From Gammaproteobacteria bacterium (GTDB lineage: Bacteria > Pseudomonadota > Gammaproteobacteria > DSM-26407): a stretch of 7,587 nt of DNA. Of the stretch, positions 1-7,058 are shown piece after piece. Both the position numbers and the translations under genes were made by a program. The stretch lies in assembly GCA_028694565.1 (NCBI GenBank), contig JAQVKR010000118.1:1-7587 (forward strand), in the 5' to 3' direction. The first letter of the stretch is position 1, and every line of letters begins with the position of its first letter. The notes under the pieces were generated by a model that ran no database searches, was not told the origin of the DNA, and saw nothing but the letters and a program-made list of their open reading frames with translations.

Positions 1-990
1 ACTCTGTTCGCCCTTTACCTGCTCTGGCTGCTGCTGCCGCCGGCCATCCGGTGGGCGTTCATCGATGCCGACTGGTCCGGCACCGGCCGCGAGGACTGCA
101 CCGGCGGCGGCGCCTGCTGGGTCTTCGTCCAGGTGCGCTTCTACCAGTTCATGTACGGCTTCTACCCCGAGGCCGAATCCTGGCGGGTGAATCTCGCCTT
201 CGGACTGCTGATCGTCCTGACGATCCAGCTGTTCATCCGCGCCTTCCGCTGGAAGGGGTGGCTCAGCGCCTTCCTGCTGCTGGGCTACCCGGTGATCGCC
301 TACTACCTGTTCCTCGGCGGCAGCTTCGGGCTGGAGCTGGTGGAGACGGACCAGTGGGGCGGGCTGCTGCTGACCCTGGTCCTGGCCGGCGTGGGCATCG
401 TCGCCGCCCTGCCCATCGGCGTCGTGCTGGCGCTGGGACGGCGCTCCCAGATGCCCATCGTCAAGGCGCTCTCCATCGCCTTCATCGAGTTCTGGCGCGG
501 CGTGCCGCTCATCACCGTGCTGTTCATGTCCTCGGTGATGCTGCCCCTGTTCCTTCCCGAGGGGGTGAACTTCGACAAGCTCCTGCGGGCGCTGATCGGC
601 ATCATCATGTTCCAGTCCGCCTACATGGCGGAGGTGGTGCGCGGCGGGCTGCAGGCCATTCCCAAGGGACAGTACGAAGCGGCCGCCGCCCTGGGGCTCG
701 GCTACTGGCGCACGATGGCCCTGGTCGTCCTGCCCCAGGCGCTGAAGCTGGTGATCCCGGGCATCGTCAACACCTTCATCGCCCTGTTCAAGGACACGAC
801 GCTGGTGCTCATCATCGGGCTGTTCGACCTGCTGGCCATCATCCAGCTGGCCCTGGCCGATCCGAAATGGCTCGGTTTCTCGGTGGAGGGCTACGTCTTC
901 ACCGCCGCGGTGTTCTGGATCTTCTGCTTCAGCATGTCACGCTACAGCCAGGCGCTCGAGCGCCGCCTGCATACGGGCCACGCCCGCTGA
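1..990 (+). CDS. aapM: Polar amino-acid ABC transporter permease, AapM type (5' end outside window)
   Basis: Inner-membrane permease subunit of a general L-amino-acid ABC importer. The frame is open from the first base, so the start lies upstream. 329 residues are visible and roughly 50 N-terminal ones are missing compared with AapM proteins of about 380. The first visible part has a hydrophobic helix, then a periplasmic stretch containing DADWSG and GACW and the YGFYPE/WRVN region typical of AapM/YhdY. An internal GTG at 133 could be mistaken for the start, but homology-like sequence continues upstream of it. The C-terminal half is a BPD_transp_1 domain. Its EAA loop starts at nt 631 (EVVRGGLQAIPKGQYEAA...G), which is where the ATPase docks, and it is followed by further membrane helices. 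The ATPase gene starts 21 nt after the stop, so the two are co-transcribed. The binding protein and the AapQ-like partner are expected just left of the window. Family assignment is firm; exact amino-acid specificity is not readable. Confidence 0.93.
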   Translation, partial: TLFALYLLWLLLPPAIRWAFIDADWSGTGREDCTGGGACWVFVQVRFYQFMYGFYPEAESWRVNLAFGLLIVLTIQLFIRAFRWKGWLSAFLLLGYPVIAYYLFLGGSFGLELVETDQWGGLLLTLVLAGVGIVAALPIGVVLALGRRSQMPIVKALSIAFIEFWRGVPLITVLFMSSVMLPLFLPEGVNFDKLLRALIGIIMFQSAYMAEVVRGGLQAIPKGQYEAAAALGLGYWRTMALVVLPQALKLVIPGIVNTFIALFKDTTLVLIIGLFDLLAIIQLALADPKWLGFSVEGYVFTAAVFWIFCFSMSRYSQALERRLHTGHAR

Positions 991-998
991 TCGCCTGT

Positions 999-1004
999 GG
1001 AGGA
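999..1004 (+). promoter_or_regulatory. Ribosome binding site of aapP
   Basis: GGAGGA lies 7 nt before ATG 1012. It decides the start of the ATPase gene: the in-frame GTG at 997 overlaps this site and would have no Shine-Dalgarno sequence of its own. Confidence 0.8.
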
Positions 1005-1011
1005 ATCGCCC

Positions 1012-1794
<783 letters not shown>

Positions 1795-1809
1795 GGAGCG
1801 GTCGGCTCC
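1795..1809. terminator. Weak candidate hairpin between convergent genes
   Basis: Immediately after the aapP stop codon, GGAGC (1795-1799) and GCTCC (1805-1809) can pair around a 5-nt loop. There is no T-tract on either strand, so intrinsic termination is doubtful. It is listed because the 24-nt convergent gap has no other candidate. Confidence 0.2.
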
Positions 1810-1818
1810 GGCGCGGAC

Positions 1819-2013
1819 TCAGCCCCCGCGCCGGGCGCGCAGGATGACGCTGGCGGACACGCCGGCGGACAACGCGAAGCCGGCGACCATCATCACCCAC
1901 CCCATGGGCGCAGTGCCGTAGACCAGCACCGCGCCCAGGCCCACCAGCAGGGTGCCGATGGCGATGAGCACGTGATCGAGGGTGGTGAACCCCGGTTTCT
2001 TCTCTTTCTGCAT
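1819..2013 (-). CDS. Small two-helix membrane protein, unknown function
   Basis: A 64-residue protein I do not recognise. A short charged N-terminus (MQKEKKPGF) precedes two likely membrane helices, about residues 12-33 (LDHVLIAIGTLLVGLGAVLV) and 37-57 (MGWVMMVAGFALSAGVSA). A basic C-terminus (RARRGG) follows, so both ends are probably cytoplasmic. The start is ATG 2013, because AGGAGG (2018-2023 on the complement) lies 4 nt upstream. A longer reading from 2052 would add an arginine-rich leader and is unlikely. The gene converges on aapP with a 24-nt gap and diverges from the MOT1-type transporter, so it is probably a single-gene unit. The strong ribosome site and clean two-helix pattern argue for a real gene; function is unknown. 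Confidence 0.72.
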   Translation of the reverse strand: MQKEKKPGFTTLDHVLIAIGTLLVGLGAVLVYGTAPMGWVMMVAGFALSAGVSASVILRARRGG

Positions 2014-2126
2014 GGCTCCTCCTCGATGTCGTTGTCGTCGGTGAGGGCGCACGGCCCGCCACTGCGGCGGCGAGGCGCGGCACCCTGCCGGAAGTAGTGA
2101 ATCATAACAGGCCGGATGGGAAAAAC
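2014..2126. promoter_or_regulatory. Divergent intergenic region with weak promoter candidate
   Basis: The 113 nt between two divergent genes should carry both promoters. On the minus strand there is a TATGAT (complement of 2101-2106; 5 of 6 to the sigma-70 -10 consensus) without a good -35. On the plus strand no convincing -35/-10 pair was seen. The AGGAGG of the leftward gene is at 2018-2023. A slightly AT-rich pocket (about 2091-2127) inside otherwise GC-rich sequence is the likeliest promoter location. Confidence 0.3.
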
Positions 2127-3299
2127 ATGGAAACCGGTGTGTGGCGAAGAATCTGGCGCCGGCTGGCGATGGAGAACCGTTTCGACAGCCGCGAGTGGGC
2201 CGGCGCCTTCGGCGACCTCGGCACCCTGATCCCCTTCGTGGTGGCCTACGTCACCCTGCTCGGGATGGACCCGGTGGGCATCCTGCTCGGGTTCGGAATC
2301 GCCCTGGTGGCCAACGGATTGCTGCGCCGGACCCCGTTCCCGGTCCAGCCCATGAAGGCCATCGGCGCGGCCGCCACCGCCCAGGCCGCCGGCGGAATGG
2401 CGTTCACGCCGGGGGCGGTCTACGCCGCCGGCCTCGTCACCGGATTCGTCTGGCTGCTGCTGGCCCTCACCGGCGTCGCCGAGCGCCTTGCCCGGCTCAC
2501 GCCGAAGCCCGTGGTGGCCGGCATCGTGCTGGGGCTCGGCCTGGGCTTCATGGGCCGGGGAATCGAGCTCATGCTCGACACCTGGTGGCTGGCGCTGGCG
2601 GCGCTGGCCGCCAGCCTGCCGCTGCTCGACAGCCGGCGCCTGCCGGCCATGTTCGCGCTGCTGCTGATCGGCGGCACCGCCGCCCTCCTGCTCCAACCGG
2701 AGCTCGTGGGGCAACTGCTCGCGTTGCGCCCCGGGCTCCACCTGCCGGAGCCGGAGCTGGGCGCCATCACCCTCCAGGACCTGGCCAACGGCGCGCTGCT
2801 TCTCGCCCTGCCGCAGATTCCGCTGACCCTGGGCAACGCCCTCATCGCCGTGACCGACGAGAACAACCGCCTGTTCCCGGACCGCCCGGTCCGGCACCGC
2901 GGGGTGGCGCTGTCCACGGCGGCGATGAACCTGGCCGCCCCGCTGGTGGGCGGCGTGCCCATGTGCCACGGCGCGGGCGGCATGGCCGGCCACGTGCGCT
3001 TCGGAGCCCACACGGGGGGCGCCCCCATCATTCTAGGCAGCCTCCTGCTGCTGCTGGCGCTGTTTTTCGGCGACGCGGTGGTGTCCTTCATGGCCGCCTT
3101 CCCCGCCGCGGTCCTCGGCGTCATCCTGTTCCTGGCCGGAACCCAGCTGGCGCTGGGCGCCGGGCGCCTGGGCGGGGAGCGGGGCCCCCGCTTCGTGGCG
3201 CTGGTCACCACCGCCCTCGCCCTGTGGAACGTCGGCGCGGCGTTCGTCGCGGGCCTGGCCCTGCACGCCCTGATCAGCCGGGGTGTGATGAGGCCGTGA
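2127..3299 (+). CDS. Putative molybdate/sulfate transporter, MOT1 (MFS_MOT1) family
   Basis: Polytopic inner-membrane protein of 390 residues. It carries the hallmarks of the MOT1 family, related to SulP carriers: GAFGDLGTLIP at residues 26-36, PFPVQPMKAI at 70-79, PQIPLTLGNA at 229-238, and VPMCHGAGGMAGHVRFGA at 277-294. Around these lie about ten hydrophobic segments. Plant MOT1 proteins are high-affinity molybdate transporters. For bacterial members the substrate, molybdate or sulfate, is mostly inferred by homology, so it stays open here. The start is uncertain: ATG 2127 has a weak GGATGGG upstream, GTG 2097 would add ten polar residues, and ATG 2169 would still leave the first conserved motif intact. 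No molybdenum-cofactor or sulfur-assimilation gene is adjacent, so context does not settle the substrate. The stop abuts the inverted repeat at 3300-3470. Confidence 0.85.
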   Translation: METGVWRRIWRRLAMENRFDSREWAGAFGDLGTLIPFVVAYVTLLGMDPVGILLGFGIALVANGLLRRTPFPVQPMKAIGAAATAQAAGGMAFTPGAVYAAGLVTGFVWLLLALTGVAERLARLTPKPVVAGIVLGLGLGFMGRGIELMLDTWWLALAALAASLPLLDSRRLPAMFALLLIGGTAALLLQPELVGQLLALRPGLHLPEPELGAITLQDLANGALLLALPQIPLTLGNALIAVTDENNRLFPDRPVRHRGVALSTAAMNLAAPLVGGVPMCHGAGGMAGHVRFGAHTGGAPIILGSLLLLLALFFGDAVVSFMAAFPAAVLGVILFLAGTQLALGAGRLGGERGPRFVALVTTALALWNVGAAFVAGLALHALISRGVMRP

Positions 3300-3310
3300 G
3301 GGGGGTTCAA

Positions 3311-3342
3311 CGCAAAGGCGCGAAGACACGAAGACGCCAAGA
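3311..3342 (+). repeat. Left array of the inverted repeat, 8-nt period
   Basis: Four consecutive degenerate 8-mers: CGCAAAGG, CGCGAAGA, CACGAAGA, CGCCAAGA. The AAG core sits at or near the same place in each. The array decays after 3342. Confidence 0.8.
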
Positions 3343-3420
3343 ACATCAGGAAATAAATGTATACGGCGAATCGGAGGGGGTAGCGTAGACCTTTATCCCT
3401 TCACCTTTGTCCCTTATCCC

Positions 3421-3460
3421 TTCGTGTCTTCGCGCCTTCGCGTCTTCGCGTCTTCGCGTT
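3421..3460 (-). repeat. Right array of the inverted repeat, 8-nt period
   Basis: Five consecutive 8-mers on the plus strand: TTCGTGTC, TTCGCGCC, TTCGCGTC, TTCGCGTC, TTCGCGTT. This is the reverse complement of the left-array type, with two units identical, so it is longer and cleaner than the left array. Confidence 0.85.
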
Positions 3461-3470
3461 GAAAAGAACC

Positions 3471-3731
3471 TCACTCATCCAACAGCTCGCCGGCCACCCG
3501 GTGGAGGTAGAAGCAGCCCCGCAGCGCCATCAGGCCGGCGAGGAACGGCCAGGGGCTCCAGATCGACAGCCCCAGGATGAGCAGCGTGACGCCGCCGAAC
3601 AGGGCCATGGCGATCAGCCACTGCAGGAGGAGCAGACCGATGCCCTCCAGCGGTTCGAGCCGGCGGGCCAGCCAGGTGGCGTCCGCCGCCAGGGTGGCCG
3701 GGGTGTGGTCGCGACGGGTCGGGTCGATCAT
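3471..3731 (-). CDS. Small two-helix membrane protein, unknown function
   Basis: An 86-residue protein I do not recognise. A polar N-terminus of about 28 residues (MIDPTRRDHTPATLAADATW...) is followed by a long hydrophobic segment, about residues 31-57 (IGLLLLQWLIAMALFGGV...), and a second one, about 59-77. The tail is acidic (GELLDE). The start is ATG 3731; no clear Shine-Dalgarno sequence precedes it, which lowers confidence in the exact start. It lies 62 nt after the FAH-family gene on the same strand, with a sigma-70-like promoter in that gap, so it may be transcribed both from the upstream operon and on its own. Its stop directly abuts the inverted repeat at 3300-3470. Confidence 0.65.
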   Translation of the reverse strand: MIDPTRRDHTPATLAADATWLARRLEPLEGIGLLLLQWLIAMALFGGVTLLILGLSIWSPWPFLAGLMALRGCFYLHRVAGELLDE

Positions 3732-3766
3732 GGATGCGGGGTCCGTTTATCCGAGTGTATTACTAA

Positions 3767-3797
3767 ATTATTAGACCCCATACACGGTCCCCGTCAA
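3767..3797 (-). promoter_or_regulatory. Candidate sigma-70 promoter of the 86-residue membrane protein gene
   Basis: On the minus strand TTGACG (complement of 3792-3797, 5 of 6 to the -35 consensus) is followed after 18 nt by TAATAA (3768-3773), or after 19 nt by AATAAT (3767-3772, 5 of 6). The -35 overlaps the TGA stop of the FAH-family gene. The expected start of transcription near 3760 leaves a leader of about 30 nt. The pocket is strikingly AT-rich for this window. Confidence 0.45.
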
Positions 3798-4501
3798 CCC
3801 GTGCCCGCTTCATCCCCGCCCGCCCGGGATGCCACCTCCGTGGCGAAGCGGTAGCGTCCGTCCAGCACCAGCTCCAGCCGATCGCCGGGAGCGAGGGGGC
3901 CGACCCCGGCGGGGGTGCCGGTCAGGACCACGTCGCCGGGCAGCAGGGTGAAATGGCGGCTGATGGTCGCCACCAGCTCGAACACCGGGCGCATCATCCG
4001 GCGGGTGGAGCCCTGCTGGCGCACCTCGCCGTTGATGCGCAGCTCCAGCCCGGCGGCGTCGGGCTCCAGCGCATCGGCGCCCACGAACGGCGAGATGGGG
4101 CAGCTGGCGTCGAAGGCCTTGGCCAGCTCCCAGGGCTGGCCGCGCTCCTTCAGGTACTGCTGCACGTCCCGGAGCGTCAGGTCCAGCGCGATAGCGTAGC
4201 CGGCCGCCGCCGCCCGCGCGGCCGCCGCGTCGGCCGCGCTGAGGCGCGCGCCGATGAGGACCGCCAGCTCCACCTCGTGGTGGCAGGCCCCCTGCCCGGC
4301 CGGCAGCGCCAGGGGACGCCGCAGGGGCGCCAGGGCGGTGCTCGGCTTCATGAACAGCACCGGCCGCTCGGGGACCGGATTGCCCAGCTCGCGGATGTGG
4401 TCCAGATAATTGCGGCCCACGCAGACCACCTTGCCCGCGGGCCAGGGGCACTCGCCGCCGTCGAGCCAGGTGTGGCGGTAGTCCTCCTCGTCGCCTGCCA
4501 T
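3794..4501 (-). CDS. Fumarylacetoacetate hydrolase (FAH) family protein, YcgM/FAHD1-like
   Basis: Probable cytoplasmic, metal-dependent hydrolase or decarboxylase acting on a 2-oxo or 2,4-dioxo acid. FAHD1 relatives are acylpyruvases and oxaloacetate decarboxylases. The 235 residues follow the E. coli YcgM pattern nearly end to end: KVVCVGRNYLDHI (24-36), VLFMKPSTAL (48-57), HHEVELAVLIG (74-84), ALDLTLRDVQ (105-114), AKAFDASCPISPF (127-139), and GDVVLTGTPAGVGPL (189-203). The expected metal ligands are Glu76, Glu78 and Asp107, all present. The C-terminus is about 10-15 residues longer than YcgM, ending in a low-complexity tail. ATG 4501 has a weak GGGGGA (4508-4513) 6 nt upstream. It follows the EamA gene by 22 nt, so it is the third gene of the MFS-EamA-FAH operon. 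Family is firm; substrate is inference. Confidence 0.9.
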   Translation of the reverse strand: MAGDEEDYRHTWLDGGECPWPAGKVVCVGRNYLDHIRELGNPVPERPVLFMKPSTALAPLRRPLALPAGQGACHHEVELAVLIGARLSAADAAAARAAAAGYAIALDLTLRDVQQYLKERGQPWELAKAFDASCPISPFVGADALEPDAAGLELRINGEVRQQGSTRRMMRPVFELVATISRHFTLLPGDVVLTGTPAGVGPLAPGDRLELVLDGRYRFATEVASRAGGDEAGTG

Positions 4502-4523
4502 GTCGCGTCCCCCGTGGATGGAA

Positions 4524-5432
4524 TCAGCCGAAGCGGTTGGCCAGGATCAGCCCGCCCAGGACCAGCCCGCCGCCCACCAGCAGCGACAGGGTGACGGGTT
4601 CGCCGAGCAGCAGCCCCCCGGCGATCACGGCGCTGACCGGTAAGAAGTTGATGAACACCCCGGCCCGGGCGGGGCCGATGGTGCGCACCCCCTGGTAGAA
4701 CCAGACGAAGCCGAGCACGGTGCCGAAGAAGGCCAGGTAGATCAGCGCAGCCCAGCCCGTGACGGAGAGACGCGCCAGCGCCGCGCCCAGGCCCTCGTGC
4801 CACGCCGGCGGCAGGAGCAGCGCGGTCCCGGCGATGCAGGAGTAGGAGACCGCCTCCAGGGCGCTCAGGCCCGACATGACCCGCTTGCCGAGCAGGGTGT
4901 AGGCGACCCAGCTGGCGACGCAGCCGAGGATCGCCAGCTCGCCGTAGCCCACCTCGCCCTGCGCCAGGGCGAGGGGATCGCCACGGGAGATGACGGTCAC
5001 CGCCCCGGCCACGGAGAGGACGATGCCGATCCCCTTGGCGAGGTTGAGCCGTTCGCCGAACAGGAGCGCCGAGAACAGGGCGATGAAGATGGGGTTGCCG
5101 GCGATGATCACCGCCGCCCGCCCCGCCTCCACCGTGCGCAGCCCGGTGAAGAACAGCGCGTTGTAGGCGAATACCCCCGTGGCGCCCAGCAGCGCCACCG
5201 CGCCCCACTGGCGCGGGCTCAGCCGGCCGAAGCCGTTGCCCTGCCGCAGCAGCAGCCCCGTGAGCAGCAGGCTGGCCAGGAGGAAGCGGACGAAGGCGGC
5301 GGAAAAGGGCCCGATCTCGGCGGACACCAGCCGCCCGGCGACGAAGGTTCCGCCCCAGAAGACCGCCGCCAGGGTCAGCAGCCCGTAGGTGGACCAGGGC
5401 CTGGCGGCGGGCGCGATGCCGGCGGCGCTCAC
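4524..5432 (-). CDS. EamA/DMT-family (RhaT-like) transporter
   Basis: Inner-membrane transporter of the drug/metabolite superfamily with two EamA repeats and about ten helices, 302 residues, the usual length. Visible markers are WGGTF in helix 1 (residues 26-30), the end of the first repeat around LLFGERLN (123-130), and the second-repeat equivalent LLLGEPVTL (274-282). Many relatives export amino acids or other metabolites; the substrate here is unknown. The start was set at GTG 5432 because it overlaps the TGA of the upstream MFS gene in a 4-nt GTGA (5429-5432), a classic translational-coupling arrangement. A TTG at 5447 would give five more residues and a 19-nt overlap and is less attractive. 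It is the second gene of a three-gene minus-strand operon. Confidence 0.9.
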   Translation of the reverse strand: MSAAGIAPAARPWSTYGLLTLAAVFWGGTFVAGRLVSAEIGPFSAAFVRFLLASLLLTGLLLRQGNGFGRLSPRQWGAVALLGATGVFAYNALFFTGLRTVEAGRAAVIIAGNPIFIALFSALLFGERLNLAKGIGIVLSVAGAVTVISRGDPLALAQGEVGYGELAILGCVASWVAYTLLGKRVMSGLSALEAVSYSCIAGTALLLPPAWHEGLGAALARLSVTGWAALIYLAFFGTVLGFVWFYQGVRTIGPARAGVFINFLPVSAVIAGGLLLGEPVTLSLLVGGGLVLGGLILANRFG

Positions 5433-6724
5433 GGCGTCTGCCTGCAATGGCTCTCGCGGGTGAACAGCACCAGGACCAGGGACAGGGCGAGCCAGCCGAG
5501 CATCAGGGCGAAGCCGCCGCGGTAGGCCGCGAGATCATAGATCCGGACCCCCTCGCGCAGCTCGCCCCCCCAGGCCCGGTCGAGCATCCAGCCCACCCCC
5601 GGCTGCAGGAGCATCGGGCCCATCATCACCCCCATGTTGACCACCCCCGACACAGTCCCCGACAACCGGGCGGGCACCGACTCCTTGGCGAAGGCGAAGC
5701 CGATGATCATGTTGCCGGAGAGAAAGCCCGCCGCCACCAGCAGGGCGACCAGGCCCCACATCGGCAATCCGGGCACCAGCAGCGCCACCGCCCAGGCCGC
5801 CAGCATCCCGGCGCAGCCGATGACGTACAGCGGCCTGCGGTGCCCCAGGTGATCGGAGAGCCAGCCGAAGACCGGGCCGCCGACCGCCCAGGCCACCAGG
5901 AGCGCCGAGCACACCGCCGCCGCCGCCGTCCGGTCCAGGCCGTAGTGGGTGGTCAGGTAGGGCACGCCCCAGAGGCCGGCGAAGGCCAGCACGCTGCCCA
6001 CGATGCCGCCCGGCACCAGGTAGAGCAGCCAGGTGTTGCGGTAGCCCAGCACCTCGCGGATGCCCGCCAGCACGCCGTTGCCCACGCGGGTGGCCGCGTC
6101 GGCGGCGCGGGCGGTCGGGGCATGGCTGGCGAAGCCGCGCTCCGAGGGGTCGTCGCGCACCAACCACCAGATGCCGGCGGCCACCGCCAGGGTGACGGCG
6201 GCGGAAACCCCCATCACCGGCCGCCAGCCGAAGGCGTCCACCAGCAGCCGCAGCGGCACCCCGGCGAAGACCGCGCCGATGATGCCGCAGAACAGCGCCA
6301 TGCCGGAGGCCAGGGCGAACTGGCGCGGCGGCAGCCAGTGGCCGGCGAGCTTGAGCATGCCCACGAAGGCCACCGCCACGGAGCCGCCCACCAGGAGGCG
6401 CCCGGCACCGGCCCAGAGCAGGTTCGGGGCCAGGGCGAAGACCAGCGTCCCCGCGCCCGCCACGATGGCGCCCAGGGTCAGCAGGCGGCGGGGCCCCCAG
6501 TGGTCCGCGAGCAGCCCGGTGGGCACCTGCATGGCCACGTAGCTGTAGAAGTAGAACGCGGACAGGTTGCCGAGCGCCGCCGCGCCGAGGCCGAAGTCGG
6601 TCATCAGCTCGCCGGTGATGACCCCCGGCGCCACCCGCTGGTAGAAGCCGATCAGGTAAAGCGCGGCGCCCAGGCCCCAGACGGTCCAGGCGAGTCGCAG
6701 CGGCGGCGGATGGGCAGTTGACAT
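5429..6724 (-). CDS. Major facilitator superfamily (MFS) transporter
   Basis: Inner-membrane secondary transporter of 431 residues with about 12 hydrophobic segments. The MFS motif A between helices 2 and 3 is clear, GLLADHWGPRR at residues 70-80, and its C-terminal counterpart GWLSDHLGHRR is at 287-297. The N-terminal GFYQRVAPGVITGELMTDF (26-44) and NLSAFYFYSYVAMQVPTG (53-70) resemble organic-anion/sugar-acid type MFS members, but the substrate cannot be named. A polar linker (about 190-225, DDPSERGF...) separates the two halves. The start is ATG 6724, with GGAG 5 nt upstream; an in-frame extension to 6781 would add a proline-rich leader and is unlikely. It is the first gene of the MFS-EamA-FAH operon. 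Confidence 0.9.
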   Translation of the reverse strand: MSTAHPPPLRLAWTVWGLGAALYLIGFYQRVAPGVITGELMTDFGLGAAALGNLSAFYFYSYVAMQVPTGLLADHWGPRRLLTLGAIVAGAGTLVFALAPNLLWAGAGRLLVGGSVAVAFVGMLKLAGHWLPPRQFALASGMALFCGIIGAVFAGVPLRLLVDAFGWRPVMGVSAAVTLAVAAGIWWLVRDDPSERGFASHAPTARAADAATRVGNGVLAGIREVLGYRNTWLLYLVPGGIVGSVLAFAGLWGVPYLTTHYGLDRTAAAAVCSALLVAWAVGGPVFGWLSDHLGHRRPLYVIGCAGMLAAWAVALLVPGLPMWGLVALLVAAGFLSGNMIIGFAFAKESVPARLSGTVSGVVNMGVMMGPMLLQPGVGWMLDRAWGGELREGVRIYDLAAYRGGFALMLGWLALSLVLVLFTRESHCRQTP

Positions 6725-6729
6725 GTGAG

Positions 6730-6733
6730 CTCC
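6730..6733 (-). promoter_or_regulatory. Ribosome binding site of the MFS gene
   Basis: GGAG on the minus strand lies 5 nt before ATG 6724. It supports this start over the longer in-frame reading. Confidence 0.6.
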
Positions 6734-6780
6734 AGCCGGTTGCACGGGGGGCGGTTGGCGCCGGAAATATTGACAGGGCA

Positions 6781-6809
6781 ACTATAACCGCACCGCGCTT
6801 TCCCGACTA
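6781..6809 (-). promoter_or_regulatory. Weak candidate promoter of the MFS-EamA-FAH operon
   Basis: On the minus strand TATAGT (complement of 6781-6786, 5 of 6 to -10) is preceded, with a 17-nt spacer, by TAGTCG (6804-6809, only 3 of 6 to -35). Transcription would start near 6774, giving a leader of about 50 nt. No operator was recognised. Confidence 0.3.
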
Positions 6810-6844
6810 CCGCAGTGCGCCACTCCCACACCCGGCCCATGTGC

Positions 6845-7058
6845 TTATGCACAACGGGTTTGGTGACATCGCGCCGGAACGGGCAAATAGAGGGAACTCA
6901 TGAGAAAGTATCGACAACAAACCTCTAACTTATTGTTTTTTCGTGTCAGAGCAGGACGGTTAATTTTTGAACATTCTGTTACCGGGTACGGGCTGACGTG
7001 GGTTGCGGTCGGGTTTCCATAAATCATCCACAAAGTTATCCACAGATTTTGTGGACAA
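6845..7058. other. DnaA-box cluster with AT-rich pocket, origin-like region
   Basis: Four nonamers resemble the DnaA box TTATNCACA: TTATGCACA at 6845-6853 (+), TCATCCACA at 7024-7032 (+, one mismatch), TTATCCACA at 7036-7044 (+, perfect), and TTGTCCACA on the minus strand at 7050-7058 (one mismatch). The last three are packed into 35 nt, and TCCACAAA/TTTGTGGA (7027-7034 and 7048-7055) form an 8-bp inverted repeat there. Between the first box and the trio lies an AT-rich stretch (about 6892-6982, including TTATTGTTTTTTCG and TTAATTTTTG), exceptional in this GC-rich window. Boxes plus a potential unwinding element are what oriC has, but no usual origin neighbour (dnaA, rpmH, mnmG, parAB) is seen. 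A DnaA-titrating or regulatory site is the alternative. The cluster overlaps the apparent tail of the TPR gene at 6960-7587. Confidence 0.5.

Larger units (their letters stand above)
3300..3470. repeat. Intergenic inverted repeat made of 8-bp-period arrays
   Basis: A non-coding element that exactly fills the gap between two convergent stop codons (3299 and 3471). Left arm AAGGCGCGAAGACACGAAG (3315-3333) is perfectly inverted at 3420-3438, 19 of 19. Both arms belong to longer arrays with an 8-nt period. Both outer ends share GGTTC followed by CAACGC, pointing inward. Between the arms lies a pyrimidine-rich tract (3390-3422) with TATCCCTT at 3394-3401 and 3415-3422. The arms could form a long imperfect stem with a loop of about 85 nt, and might act as a bidirectional terminator or mRNA 3'-end stabiliser. 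From memory, similar GCGAAGAC/TTCGCGTC repeats recur between genes in many unrelated bacteria and are often mistranslated as short spurious proteins; I could not check this here. Confidence 0.85.

Noticed and set aside
133..990. GTG 133 as the start of the permease
   Set aside because: The frame is open to position 1 and the upstream residues (DADWSG, GACW, a hydrophobic helix) fit AapM, so the gene begins outside the window.
1893..3011. Long open frame on the minus strand opposite the MOT1-type transporter (372 codons), and a 415-codon frame from 2141 on the plus strand
   Set aside because: Both are rich in Arg, Gly, Ala, Pro, His or Gln and lack family-like patterns. They are out-of-frame shadows of a high-GC gene whose own frame has clear MOT1 motifs and membrane helices.
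5447..6721. 424-codon open frame on the plus strand opposite the MFS gene
   Set aside because: His/Gln/Gly/Arg-rich composition typical of the antisense of a GC-rich membrane-protein gene; the minus-strand frame has both MFS motif A copies.
6770..6788. TTGACA followed by TATAAC on the plus strand
   Set aside because: The spacer is only 7 nt, far from 16-18, and no plus-strand gene follows.
6970..6980. AACA-TTC-TGTT dyad as an operator (LexA-like)
   Set aside because: The arms are only 4 bp and do not fit CTG-N10-CAG or the GAAC-N4-GTTC SOS box.
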